Shown here piece by piece: positions 34,563 to 42,660 of a DNA stretch of 64,000 bases (its first letter is position 1; every line of letters begins with the position of its first letter). Both the position numbers and the translations under genes were made by a program. The notes beneath the pieces were generated by a model, which saw only the letters and a program-made list of their open reading frames with translations, was not told the origin of the DNA and ran no database searches. Source of the stretch: Flavitalea plasmicola (GTDB taxonomy: Bacteria > Bacteroidota > Bacteroidia > Chitinophagales > Chitinophagaceae); NCBI RefSeq assembly GCF_030546645.1, contig NZ_JAUOTO010000004.1, forward strand, positions 434,001 to 498,000. The letters run 5' to 3'.

Positions 34563-34672
34563 GGACGAATATTATTAAAACTTTCCGCTTTCACCAAAAC
34601 GCTTCCGAAAATTTTTGAATGAAAAAAGGCCATACCCCGAAGGGCACAGCCTGAATCTGGTTATTGTACTAC

Positions 34673-35971
34673 CTATATCGCAGCCCTATGCTTATCATCC
34701 GGCTGGCATTCCAGCTTCAATTTCCCGCCGATGAACAGCTTTTTGCGCAGGGCCTTCATATCGTTGCTGATCTTCTTTTTAGTGATCCGGGCGTAAATCT
34801 GCGTGGTGCGGATACTCCGGTGCCCGAGCATCTTACTAACGGTTTCGATGGGTACATCGTTTTCCAGGGTGACGGTGGTGGCGAAGGTGTGCCGGGCGAT
34901 ATGGGTTGTCAGTTTCTTATTGATCCCGCAGAGATCGGCAAGCTCCTTCAAGTAAGCATTATACTTGACATTACTGTTCACCGGCAGCAGGCGGTTAGAT
35001 TCCCGGCAACGCTTGTCATGCTGGTATTTTTCAATTATGGTTTCCGGGATCGGCAGGAGGGGGACATCCTCCGGGTTGCCGGTCTTGACCCGGTTAATCT
35101 TGATCCAGCGGCCACCGTCATTTCCCGTCACGATATCGTTAAGGGTGAGATTATAGACCTCCTTATAGGCCAGGCCGGTAAAGCAACTGAACAAGAACAC
35201 ATCTCGCACCTGGTCCATGCGTTTGATCAGAGGTTTTTTATAAACTTTCCATATTTCCTGAATCGTCAGAACATCTCTTTCCGGTTGCTTGTAGTGGCAA
35301 CGAAAGTCACGAATAGGGTTGGATTTGATCCAGCGGCCGGTAGCGGTGGTTAAGACCTGTTTGGTATTCCGGATATATTTCATAGCCGTGTTGCTATCCA
35401 GTTCATTCTCCACCGTGAAATAATGGAACATGTCCTCAGCGAAATTAGACCGGATCATTTCCAGAGGGATGTCCGACTTATTGTACTTGTGCAAGAGGAA
35501 CGCCCCCAATTTCGCACGCGTAGTTTCCCATTTGGTGATCGTGCTTTTGGCCCGCAAGCCCTTCTGTTGCTTTTCTTTCAATCGCCCAATCTCGAAGTTG
35601 ACGGCTTGCATAAAGGTTTTCTGTTCACAGGGTTCGCCTTCATTGCATGGCTCGACGAGCTTCCCTTTGTAAGATTTCCGGATCATTTCCGCTGTGACGT
35701 ATTCGTACTGCGTGGTCAACAGGAAAAAATGCCTTTCGAGCTTGGCCTTGGTTTGGGTGATCTGGCTGTTCAGGAGCAGGACATCACGAGAGTTTCCTTT
35801 CACTCGGGTGGCTGTCTTATCCCACTGCTCCGGGAAAATACGTGCGCCCAGGGATATTTCTGCGCGCTGGCCCCTGTAGGTGACGCGCACATAGATGGGT
35901 ACACGGCCGTCTTTGGACATTTCTGGTTTCTCCACCAGGAATGTAATAGAGAGATTTTCACTAACCTTCAT
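34673..35971 (-). CDS. Tyrosine recombinase / phage-type integrase of the island
   Basis: A 432-residue Bacteroidota-type integrase. The ATG at 35971 (MKVSENLSITFLVEKPEMSK) is preferred to one three codons upstream. It has an N-terminal arm-binding domain (residues 1-100), a SAM-like core-binding domain and a C-terminal catalytic domain with HIARHTFATTVTLENDVPIE, SKMLGHRSIRTTQIYARITK (the HxxR...H...Y set). The first catalytic Arg position reads FTGLAYKEV, as in many Bacteroidota integrases. It lies between the island cargo and the tRNA-Asp att site, so it is the enzyme expected to recombine the 19-bp repeats. Confidence 0.95.
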   Translation of the reverse strand: MKVSENLSITFLVEKPEMSKDGRVPIYVRVTYRGQRAEISLGARIFPEQWDKTATRVKGNSRDVLLLNSQITQTKAKLERHFFLLTTQYEYVTAEMIRKSYKGKLVEPCNEGEPCEQKTFMQAVNFEIGRLKEKQQKGLRAKSTITKWETTRAKLGAFLLHKYNKSDIPLEMIRSNFAEDMFHYFTVENELDSNTAMKYIRNTKQVLTTATGRWIKSNPIRDFRCHYKQPERDVLTIQEIWKVYKKPLIKRMDQVRDVFLFSCFTGLAYKEVYNLTLNDIVTGNDGGRWIKINRVKTGNPEDVPLLPIPETIIEKYQHDKRCRESNRLLPVNSNVKYNAYLKELADLCGINKKLTTHIARHTFATTVTLENDVPIETVSKMLGHRSIRTTQIYARITKKKISNDMKALRKKLFIGGKLKLECQPDDKHRAAI

Positions 35972-36163
35972 AACACACAATTTTTTTAGGTTGATAAATG
36001 GAGCCCTAAAAAATCCTTACAATCTCCGAGGGTAGGAATAAAGTTACAACCAAGGGTAGGAATCCTGTTTCCTACCCCATAAGTTTGATATCCGATCCGT
36101 AAACTTGAAATGGAAAGTTTTGAAGATGCCCGATTTTAGTGAATTTTGGCTGATTTTGCACAT

Positions 36164-36190
36164 AAAAAAAGGCACCTTGAAAAGGCGCCT
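36164..36190 (-). terminator. Terminator downstream of tRNA-Asp (island-borne)
   Basis: On the minus strand the stem AGGCGCC / GGTGCCT (one G-U pair) with a 7-base loop is followed by seven T. It starts directly behind the tRNA 3' end, inside the island, and so replaces the terminator displaced to 25255-25287. Confidence 0.8.
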
Positions 36191-36208
36191 TCGCGGACCG
36201 GACGGGAC
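36190..36208 (-). repeat. Right attachment site within tRNA-Asp
   Basis: This is the second copy of the 19-bp direct repeat TTCGCGGACCGGACGGGAC. It overlaps the last 15 bases of the tRNA-Asp gene, so integration restores an intact tRNA. Confidence 0.85.
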
Positions 36209-36267
36209 TCGAACCCGCGACCTCCGCCGTGACAGGGCGGCATTCTAACCAACTGAACTACCGATCC
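36194..36267 (-). tRNA. tRNA-Asp (anticodon GTC)
   Basis: The sequence folds as a complete cloverleaf: acceptor GGATCGG / CCGGTCC (one G-U pair), D arm with AGTTCAGTTGGTTAGA, anticodon arm CCGCC-CTGTCAC-GGCGG with GTC in the loop, and a T arm with GGTTCGAGTCC. CCA is not encoded. It serves as the integration site of the island to its left. Confidence 0.97.
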
Positions 36268-36418
36268 AACCTCCGTATCAAGGAAACCAAGCGGTTAAGC
36301 ATGATTACCTGTCGTTTTCGGGATGGCAAAGATAGGAGAATTTTGTTTTTCTCCAACAAAATGTTCATAGAAAATCTGGTTCCCTTAATTTTACATTATC
36401 AGACCATCGAAAATAACT

Positions 36419-37396
36419 ATGCCCCAAGCAAAAAATCGACAGTTCCTGGATTTTGAAAAACCGATCAAAGAGCTATTCGACGAGATCGAAAAGCTGAAGC
36501 AAACTGCCGAAAAGACCAAGGTAGACCTTAGCGACTCCATTAAGAAGCTGGAAGACCAGGTCATCGAGAAGCGCCGGGAGATCACCCAGCACCTCACCGC
36601 CTGGCAGAAAGTGCAGCTGAGCCGGCACCCGGACCGGCCATATACCATGAAGTATATCGAGAAGATGTGCACCAACTTCGTGGAATTGTTCGGGGACAGG
36701 AATGTCCGGGACGATAAGGCGATGGTGGGCGGGTTTGCCCAGCTGGATGGTCAGACGGTGATGATGATCGGGCAGCAGAAGGGTACCAATACCAAGATGC
36801 GGCAGATGCGCAACTTCGGGATGGCGAATCCGGAAGGGTACAGGAAGGCGCTCCGGCTCATGAAAATGGCCGAGAAGTTCAATAAGCCCATCGTTACCCT
36901 GATCGATACGCCGGGAGCTTATCCGGGTATGGAAGCGGAAGAAAGAGGACAAGGCGAGGCAATCGCCCGTAATATATATGAAATGATACGCCTGCAGGTG
37001 CCGGTGATTTGCGTAGTGATCGGTGAAGGGGCCTCAGGCGGGGCCCTGGGCATCGGAGTAGGGGACCGGGTATTCATGCTGGAAAACAGCTGGTATACGG
37101 TGATCAGCCCCGAGAATTGCAGCTCCATCCTCTGGAGAAGCTGGGATCAAAAGGAAAAGGCGGCGGAAGAGCTGCGATTGACCCCGGACCATATGTACAA
37201 TTTCGGCCTTATCGATACGATCGTACAGGAACCCCTGGGCGGCGCCCATTGGGACTATAGTGAGGCGGCGGCACTGTTGAAGCCACGGTTGATAGAAACC
37301 CTGGCAGAGCTGCGTCAATACACACCCCAACAACGCGTCGAAAACAGGATAAAGAAGTACGGAAAGATGGGCTTCTGGGACGAAGTGCCGGCCTGA
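36419..37396 (+). CDS. accA: Acetyl-CoA carboxylase carboxyltransferase subunit alpha
   Basis: A 325-residue AccA of normal length. The helical N-terminal segment ([20 protein letters not shown]) is followed by the crotonase-fold carboxyltransferase core: [38 protein letters not shown]-like [20 protein letters not shown] and the oxyanion region [19 protein letters not shown]. With AccD it transfers the carboxyl group from biotin to acetyl-CoA, the first step of fatty acid synthesis. It is a core gene just outside the island boundary. Confidence 0.98.
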   Translation: MPQAKNRQFLDFEKPIKELFDEIEKLKQTAEKTKVDLSDSIKKLEDQVIEKRREITQHLTAWQKVQLSRHPDRPYTMKYIEKMCTNFVELFGDRNVRDDKAMVGGFAQLDGQTVMMIGQQKGTNTKMRQMRNFGMANPEGYRKALRLMKMAEKFNKPIVTLIDTPGAYPGMEAEERGQGEAIARNIYEMIRLQVPVICVVIGEGASGGALGIGVGDRVFMLENSWYTVISPENCSSILWRSWDQKEKAAEELRLTPDHMYNFGLIDTIVQEPLGGAHWDYSEAAALLKPRLIETLAELRQYTPQQRVENRIKKYGKMGFWDEVPA

Positions 37397-37545
37397 CCAG
37401 AAGAACCCCCCAATAGCTAGCCGGCGGCGCCTGGAAGTAAGTCTGAACAGGCTCCAGGTTGGATCCCGAACAGCCTAAGTCGGGAGATCAGGGATGAAGT
37501 TCCTTGAGCAAAAAACATATAAATCACCTTTAACACGATATTGAA

Positions 37546-38433
37546 ATGTCTCTTCGTCAACAACTCCGCGGAACCGGAGTAGCGTTAATTACACCTTTTA
37601 ATTCCGATGGCTCCATCGATTATGACGCTTTTGAAAAAGTGATCGATCACGTCATCAACGGCGGCGTAGAATACGTCGTAGCCCTGGGCACCACGGGGGA
37701 AACGCCCACCCTCCATAAAGAAGAAAAGATCGCCCTGGCCAACTTTACGTATGATAAGGTAGCCGGAAGGGTACCCGTCGTAGTCGGTATCGGCGGTAAT
37801 AACACGGCTGAACTGGTGGAAGAGCTGAAAAGCTTCCCCCTGGACAAGGCAGTGGCAGTGCTTAGCGCGAGCCCGTATTACAGCAAACCCTCCCAGGAAG
37901 GCCTGTTTCAGCACTATAAAGCGCTGGCCGGAGTCTCTCCGAAACCCATACTCCTTTATAATGTACCCGGCAGGACGGGCCGGAACCTCAACGCGGCGAC
38001 CACCATCAGGCTGGCAAAAGAGGTGAAAAATATCGCAGGCATCAAGGAAGCGAGCGGCGACATGGCCCAGTGTATGGAGATCCTGCGGGACAAACCGGCT
38101 GATTTCCTGGTCGTCAGCGGCGACGATGCCCTCACCCTGCCCCAGGTTGCCTGCGGTATGGAAGGCGTCATCAGCGTGGCTGCCAATAGCTTTCCCCGCC
38201 TGTTCACGGATATGGTGCGGAACTGCCTGAAAGGGGATTTTAAAGCTGCTAAAGAGCTGAATGATAGGCTAATACAAGGGTACGAGTTCCTTTTTGCAGA
38301 AAACAACCCGGCGGGGGTCAAGGCTGCCATGGCGGAGCTGAAGCTCATCGGCAACTATCTTCGTCTGCCAGTGGTGCCGGTCAGCGCTGGATTACAGCAA
38401 AAGATCAAGGAATATGTGAAAAACTTGAAATAG
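37546..38433 (+). CDS. dapA: 4-hydroxy-tetrahydrodipicolinate synthase
   Basis: A 295-residue class I aldolase-fold enzyme that condenses pyruvate with aspartate semialdehyde on the way to lysine and diaminopimelate. Motifs: GVALITPFNSDGSIDYDAFE at the start, the TTGETPTL pocket, the catalytic tyrosine in LLYNVPGRTGRN and the Schiff-base lysine in IAGIKEASGD. The length is normal. It is followed by a terminator at 38458. Confidence 0.98.
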   Translation: MSLRQQLRGTGVALITPFNSDGSIDYDAFEKVIDHVINGGVEYVVALGTTGETPTLHKEEKIALANFTYDKVAGRVPVVVGIGGNNTAELVEELKSFPLDKAVAVLSASPYYSKPSQEGLFQHYKALAGVSPKPILLYNVPGRTGRNLNAATTIRLAKEVKNIAGIKEASGDMAQCMEILRDKPADFLVVSGDDALTLPQVACGMEGVISVAANSFPRLFTDMVRNCLKGDFKAAKELNDRLIQGYEFLFAENNPAGVKAAMAELKLIGNYLRLPVVPVSAGLQQKIKEYVKNLK

Positions 38434-38457
38434 GTCGTAACCAACTGCAACTAGTTT

Positions 38458-38490
38458 CGGGTCTCCTAGCCAGGGGGCCCGTTTCATTTT
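38458..38490 (+). terminator. Terminator after dapA
   Basis: The nine-pair stem CGGGTCTCC / GGGGGCCCG (two G-U pairs) with a six-base loop is followed by TTTCATTTT. It lies between dapA and the convergent gene at 38505. Confidence 0.7.
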
Positions 38491-38504
38491 AAGGATGGCA
38501 CCTG

Positions 38505-40103
38505 TTATTTTATTTCAGCGGAACTGAGCCGGTATTCGGATTTGTTGTAAAATTTCTCGTAAGAGAGTGAAAAATAGGGTTTAATGGTCATCAGGACGAC
38601 CTTATTGGGCACTGATGTCATGGCGCTTTCCACATTCCAACGGAATTGAGGTTCCGGAATGTCCAACAGCTGCTTATTCATTTTACCATCCGGGGCAATG
38701 GTGAGACAGGCCAGTTTGTTGCTTTTGTATTCCTTTCCATAGATCAAGAAACGTTTAGTGATCGCCGGCTCCGTATTTTTTTTATCGTCGTAGTAGAACA
38801 GATGGATCTTATCATGGTCGCCGGCAACACAAGCGGTACCGATGGTAATGACACGATCTATCTCTTCCTGCCATCTGGGTATGACATTGAACCATTGGGG
38901 CTTGTTATCCCTGTCGACTTTCAGAATATACAGATCTCCTCGTTGCGGGTAGTTGATGGTACCAGCGGAAGCCGAGGCTCCAACGGGACCGGTGGGTGTA
39001 GAAAAGGTGTTCCCAAATGGCATGATCTGTCCGACATTACCCGTACCGCTCAGACTCCGGTAAAGTGCATTACGCTCCAGCACCTGGATCCCAGAACCAT
39101 CAGACAGTGTGAAAGTCTTTATTAACGCCACGTCCCACGTCAGCCATTTCTTTTCGATATAGCTTGTTATGTCGGGAGACTGCGTCATCAGGCTTTTCAA
39201 ATCCACCTGTTTGATATCGGAATATTTCTTTTGTACCAGGTCATAACTGCCACTGACAAAAGCACTAAAGGCCTTATCCTTCTTGCCTTTTAGCTGGAAG
39301 GCAGTCATAAATAGCTGGTTTTTCCGGGGCACGAGCGTAAAGTTCCGTAACACGCCCGCCGGCAATCCTGCCAAAGGAGTGGCGCTGACCTTCCCTTTTG
39401 TATCAACCTGGAGCAAAGTATAGGCCCACGGTCTGAAGTCGTCCTTCTCCGTCTTGACCATGTAGCCTAAGAGTATAAAGAGCCCTCCATCGTCCGCCTG
39501 CACGACATGAAAAGGTGTGGCTTGATCCCTTGGTCCGTCGACAGTATATGAAAAGGCTGCTATTTTGTTCATTTGCTGGTCAAGGATAGCACCCTGCAGC
39601 CGTGTGTTCTTCTCTTTATAATAGTATTTTTCCGTCACCAGGAAATGGGATCGTTTATCTGCCGAACTGCCAGATGAAAAATTCACATCGTTTTCCTTTT
39701 GCTCCAGATTGAACAACATGGTGGCCGGACCGACCAGGGTCCCGTTCTTATCATTGATCTCATACCGGGAAACGTCGCCTTGCCCATGGGTGGCAAAGAG
39801 AAACAGCCGATCTCCCGCATACATGACTGTTTGATTTTGCAGATGTACAAGCTCCGGGATTTTGCTGGTATACCGAGCAGTGAGGGTAAGCGGGTCAAAA
39901 CGCGTGGCCGTGACTGGTTCTTTATCGTCCACAAAATGAAAGACTAAATCAAGATAATCACCATCCGGGCAGGCCAGCAGCTGATGCAGGGGGCCGCTGG
40001 TCTCGGTAGTCGATTGATGGAGGGTGATTTGCTGGGCATAGACCTGTGAGACAAGAAAAAGACTTGAAAAGGCCAGTATGCAGGCTTTAGGGAGTGGATT
40101 CAT
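38505..40103 (-). CDS. Secreted hypothetical protein, 532 aa
   Basis: I do not recognise a family. The ATG at 40103 gives a signal peptide (MNPLPKACILAFSSLFLVSQ VYAQ). The mature part is rich in short beta strands with regularly spaced aromatic and Asp/Gly turns, as in beta-propeller proteins, but no repeat can be delimited by eye. There is no lipobox cysteine and no C-terminal sorting domain. A periplasmic location is likely. It is a stand-alone gene between dapA and rnz. Confidence 0.65.
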   Translation of the reverse strand: MNPLPKACILAFSSLFLVSQVYAQQITLHQSTTETSGPLHQLLACPDGDYLDLVFHFVDDKEPVTATRFDPLTLTARYTSKIPELVHLQNQTVMYAGDRLFLFATHGQGDVSRYEINDKNGTLVGPATMLFNLEQKENDVNFSSGSSADKRSHFLVTEKYYYKEKNTRLQGAILDQQMNKIAAFSYTVDGPRDQATPFHVVQADDGGLFILLGYMVKTEKDDFRPWAYTLLQVDTKGKVSATPLAGLPAGVLRNFTLVPRKNQLFMTAFQLKGKKDKAFSAFVSGSYDLVQKKYSDIKQVDLKSLMTQSPDITSYIEKKWLTWDVALIKTFTLSDGSGIQVLERNALYRSLSGTGNVGQIMPFGNTFSTPTGPVGASASAGTINYPQRGDLYILKVDRDNKPQWFNVIPRWQEEIDRVITIGTACVAGDHDKIHLFYYDDKKNTEPAITKRFLIYGKEYKSNKLACLTIAPDGKMNKQLLDIPEPQFRWNVESAMTSVPNKVVLMTIKPYFSLSYEKFYNKSEYRLSSAEIK

Positions 40104-40161
40104 ATTCTGAATAACGGAACCCAAAGAATTTCATTGTGCCTTGCCCCCCGGGAGGGCGATA

Positions 40162-41064
40162 TTACACCCTATAAGTCACTCCCTCCAAGGCCAGGTCGGT
40201 ATTGGGGAAGATCTCTCTTGCCTCCAGCTCGAAAGCCAGGAGCTTTTCGTATTTGGAGCTGAAATGCCCGATGATCAGCCGCTGTACCCCTGCCTGTTCG
40301 GCCACGGTGGCAGCCTGGGCAGTGGTGCTATGGAACCTTTTACCGGCTTGTTCGGTGAGATCCTTTAAGTAGGTGGTCTCGTGATAGAGCAGGTCGACCC
40401 CTTTTACGCTGTCGATGATCCGGGGGTCGAAGAGGGTGTCCGCTGCATAGGCATAAGACTTGGCACGTGCGGCGGGCTCGGTGACCCAGCCGTTCTCCAC
40501 CAGCTGCCCATCCTTGGTGAGGTAGCTTTCGCCCCATTTCAACCGATCGAAAAAAGCCGAGGGCACCCCATAGTGGCGGGCTTTATCGGGGTTCACCCGC
40601 CGGAAAGGCCGGATCTCCCGGAATCGGAAGCCCCAGCATTCAATGCGGTGGTATACGGGAAAACAGCTGACCTCGAATTTTGGCTCCCTGACGATGACCC
40701 CCTCCTTCGTCAAAGGATGGAAATGCAGGGGATAGGGCAGCTGTATGTCGGCCACCTTCAGCTGCAGCTCTATTATGTCCTGCAACACGGGCGGGGAGTA
40801 GATATTCATCTCCTGCGACCGGCCCAGGAGGCCCATGCTGGTGAGCACGCCTATGAGACCGAAATAGTGATCCCCGTGGAGATGGGATATGAAGATGTGA
40901 TTGATCTTACTGCGACGGATCTTGTACTTGGCCATCTGCATCTGCGTCCCTTCCCCACAGTCCACCAGGAAGATCTGGTCCTCCATCGTGACCACCTGGG
41001 CAGTGGGATGACGGTCGAAAGCGGGTAGAGCAGAGTTATTGCCTAAAATAGTGACGGCCAGCAT
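40162..41064 (-). CDS. rnz: Ribonuclease Z
   Basis: A 300-residue metallo-beta-lactamase-fold enzyme. The zinc motif is FISHLHGDHYFGLIGVL (HxHxDH), preceded by DCGEGTQMQMAKYKIRRSKI and followed by a distal LLYHETTYL and IIGHFSSKY. It makes the 3' end of tRNA precursors. This matters in this genome because the tRNA-Asp seen here lacks an encoded CCA, so 3' trimming by RNase Z and CCA addition are needed. Confidence 0.97.
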   Translation of the reverse strand: MLAVTILGNNSALPAFDRHPTAQVVTMEDQIFLVDCGEGTQMQMAKYKIRRSKINHIFISHLHGDHYFGLIGVLTSMGLLGRSQEMNIYSPPVLQDIIELQLKVADIQLPYPLHFHPLTKEGVIVREPKFEVSCFPVYHRIECWGFRFREIRPFRRVNPDKARHYGVPSAFFDRLKWGESYLTKDGQLVENGWVTEPAARAKSYAYAADTLFDPRIIDSVKGVDLLYHETTYLKDLTEQAGKRFHSTTAQAATVAEQAGVQRLIIGHFSSKYEKLLAFELEAREIFPNTDLALEGVTYRV

Positions 41065-41177
41065 TACGCGATTTTAAGGTTACGATCCGAGTATAGACGA
41101 AGGTCAAGGCCAATCCGCTGCTTTTCCTTCTCAATTATTGCATTCAACCAGATTATGGATATAACCTCTAACGTACG

Positions 41178-42059
41178 TCAAAACCGTTGAATTGTGTGTA
41201 AAATATTTCCCCTGTACGATTGGCCAAACAGATTGAGATGGATCAGCAAAGGATATAGATTACATATTTCCCACTGTTCCCTGTGATTCTCAGGGAAAGG
41301 ATAGTGGTGGGCATAAGCTTCATAAAACGGCCGCTCAAACCCACCAAAAAGGGTGGTCATGGCCAGGTCCACGCTTCTATGCCCATAATAGACTGCCGGA
41401 TCGATGAGCACGGGGTGATTATGCTCATCACACAGGAAATTGCCGCTCCACAAGTCGCCGTGCAGGAGGGCGGGAGGCTCCTTTGGAAAGATATTGTCCA
41501 GCGCCTTATACAGGCGTTGGAATTGCTGCAGGTCCCGGTGGTCCAGCAAGCCTTTGCCTATGGCGAGGCTGATCTGCGGTTGCAGCCGCTGGTGGATAAA
41601 AAAGTCTACCCAGTCAGGGGAGCGCGTGTTGGATTGAGGCAGGGCGCCCATGTAATTCTGATGCTCCAGGCCGAACGAAGGGGCTGTTATGCGATGAAGA
41701 GCTGCCAGCTGCTCGCCGAAGCGCTGCCAGAAAACATTGGTGCGCAAGCCTTCGCCGATCCATTCCAACACCAGCACTTGATCCTGGTCAATATTTTCGC
41801 AGGCAATGACCCTGGGTACGCGTATTGCATTAGTTGCCTCCAATAAGGCCAGTCCCTGCCTTTCCAGGACAAATAAATCCGGAAACCGGCCGGCATCGTT
41901 TATTTTACAGAACCATTGCCGATTGCTGCTTGTTGTAATATGATAGGTGGCGTTGATGGAGCCGCCGCCGATGGCCCGGATTTGCAGGGGGCTGGCAATG
42001 TCCACACCGGCAGAACGGGCTAGTACTTCAGTAAGCGTAGAAGAAATTCCGAGAGACAT
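41178..42059 (-). CDS. Fructosamine kinase family protein
   Basis: A 293-residue kinase with the aminoglycoside-phosphotransferase fold: the N-terminal lobe GGSINATYHITTSSNRQWFC, the Brenner motif LLHGDLWSGNFLCDEHNHPV and the DFG equivalent LIDPAVYYGHRSVDLAMT. It phosphorylates ketosamines (glycated amines) so that they break down, a protein-repair function. The length is usual. No operon partner is apparent. Confidence 0.93.
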   Translation of the reverse strand: MSLGISSTLTEVLARSAGVDIASPLQIRAIGGGSINATYHITTSSNRQWFCKINDAGRFPDLFVLERQGLALLEATNAIRVPRVIACENIDQDQVLVLEWIGEGLRTNVFWQRFGEQLAALHRITAPSFGLEHQNYMGALPQSNTRSPDWVDFFIHQRLQPQISLAIGKGLLDHRDLQQFQRLYKALDNIFPKEPPALLHGDLWSGNFLCDEHNHPVLIDPAVYYGHRSVDLAMTTLFGGFERPFYEAYAHHYPFPENHREQWEICNLYPLLIHLNLFGQSYRGNILHTIQRF

Positions 42060-42186
42060 TGTGCGGGTTGATTTTGAATCACTTCTGACTTTCTGTCTTG
42101 AAACCGAGATTGCGGATGGCTGCGTCCTGAAAAGTTCGGGTTACGAGGAGCCTGAACACGTAACAGACACACAAACAATTACTTAC

Positions 42187-42567
42187 CTATAGATCGGGGT
42201 CATTCAGCAGCTCTCTTTCCAGCTCCTCCATTTGAACAATATCCCATGCTTCACTTTCGGTGGGGGTGACATTCATCATCTCCATCAATCCATTGTCCTC
42301 AAGGCTTTTTTCCACTGCCGGCGTGAGCTCGCAAACAACGAAGGAAGAGCCTGCATCGTAGAAGGACTGCTGGATACGGACCAAACACTCGGCAGCAGCT
42401 TCGTCCAGGTTTTGGGTGTCTTTTAAGATAAGCACCACGTTTTTAACTTCCTTTTGGAGGATGGGGTTTAAACACTGTTCGAGGTCCGCTGTCATATTAG
42501 CAGCAATATTGGATTCGTTGATCGTAATGGCATGAAATTTTTCCTTGGTATCAATTTTGACTTGCAT
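42187..42567 (-). CDS. STAS-domain protein (anti-sigma factor antagonist-like)
   Basis: A 126-residue single-domain STAS protein: VVLILKDTQNLDEAAAECLV (with N and D in place of the phosphorylatable Ser), IQQSFYDAGSSFVVCELTPA and an acidic tail (MEELERELLNDPDL). It probably takes part in partner switching, but the usual Ser/Thr of SpoIIAA at the DSS motif is not evident, so regulation by phosphorylation is doubtful. It is divergent from clpC, with which it shares a 93-bp promoter region. Confidence 0.8.
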   Translation of the reverse strand: MQVKIDTKEKFHAITINESNIAANMTADLEQCLNPILQKEVKNVVLILKDTQNLDEAAAECLVRIQQSFYDAGSSFVVCELTPAVEKSLEDNGLMEMMNVTPTESEAWDIVQMEELERELLNDPDL

Positions 42568-42579
42568 AATACTTAAATA

Positions 42580-42599
42580 TTATTAACGGCCGTTAATAA
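42580..42599. promoter_or_regulatory. Perfect 20-bp palindrome between STAS gene and clpC
   Basis: TTATTAACGGCCGTTAATAA is a perfect inverted repeat, 12 bp upstream of the STAS gene start and 61 bp upstream of clpC. It has the form of a repressor or activator operator for a dimeric protein; the binding protein is unknown. Confidence 0.6.
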
Positions 42600-42660
42600 A
42601 ACAGCGGAAACAGAAGTCAAAAATATTCGTTATTATTGTATAAAGCTCAATAACTTAAAA

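Larger units (their letters stand above)
25286..36208. mobile_element. tRNA-Asp-integrated island carrying restriction genes (about 10.9 kb)
   Basis: The element is bounded by a 19-bp direct repeat of the tRNA-Asp 3' end and carries a tyrosine integrase immediately inside the tRNA-proximal end, reading away from the tRNA. The cargo is a DUF4143 ATPase, hsdR, hsdS, hsdM, an Mrr-like endonuclease and a small membrane protein. No relaxase, coupling protein or conjugation genes lie inside it, so it can excise but needs outside help to move. Its AT-rich hsd genes contrast with the flanking accA/dapA genes. Confidence 0.85.
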
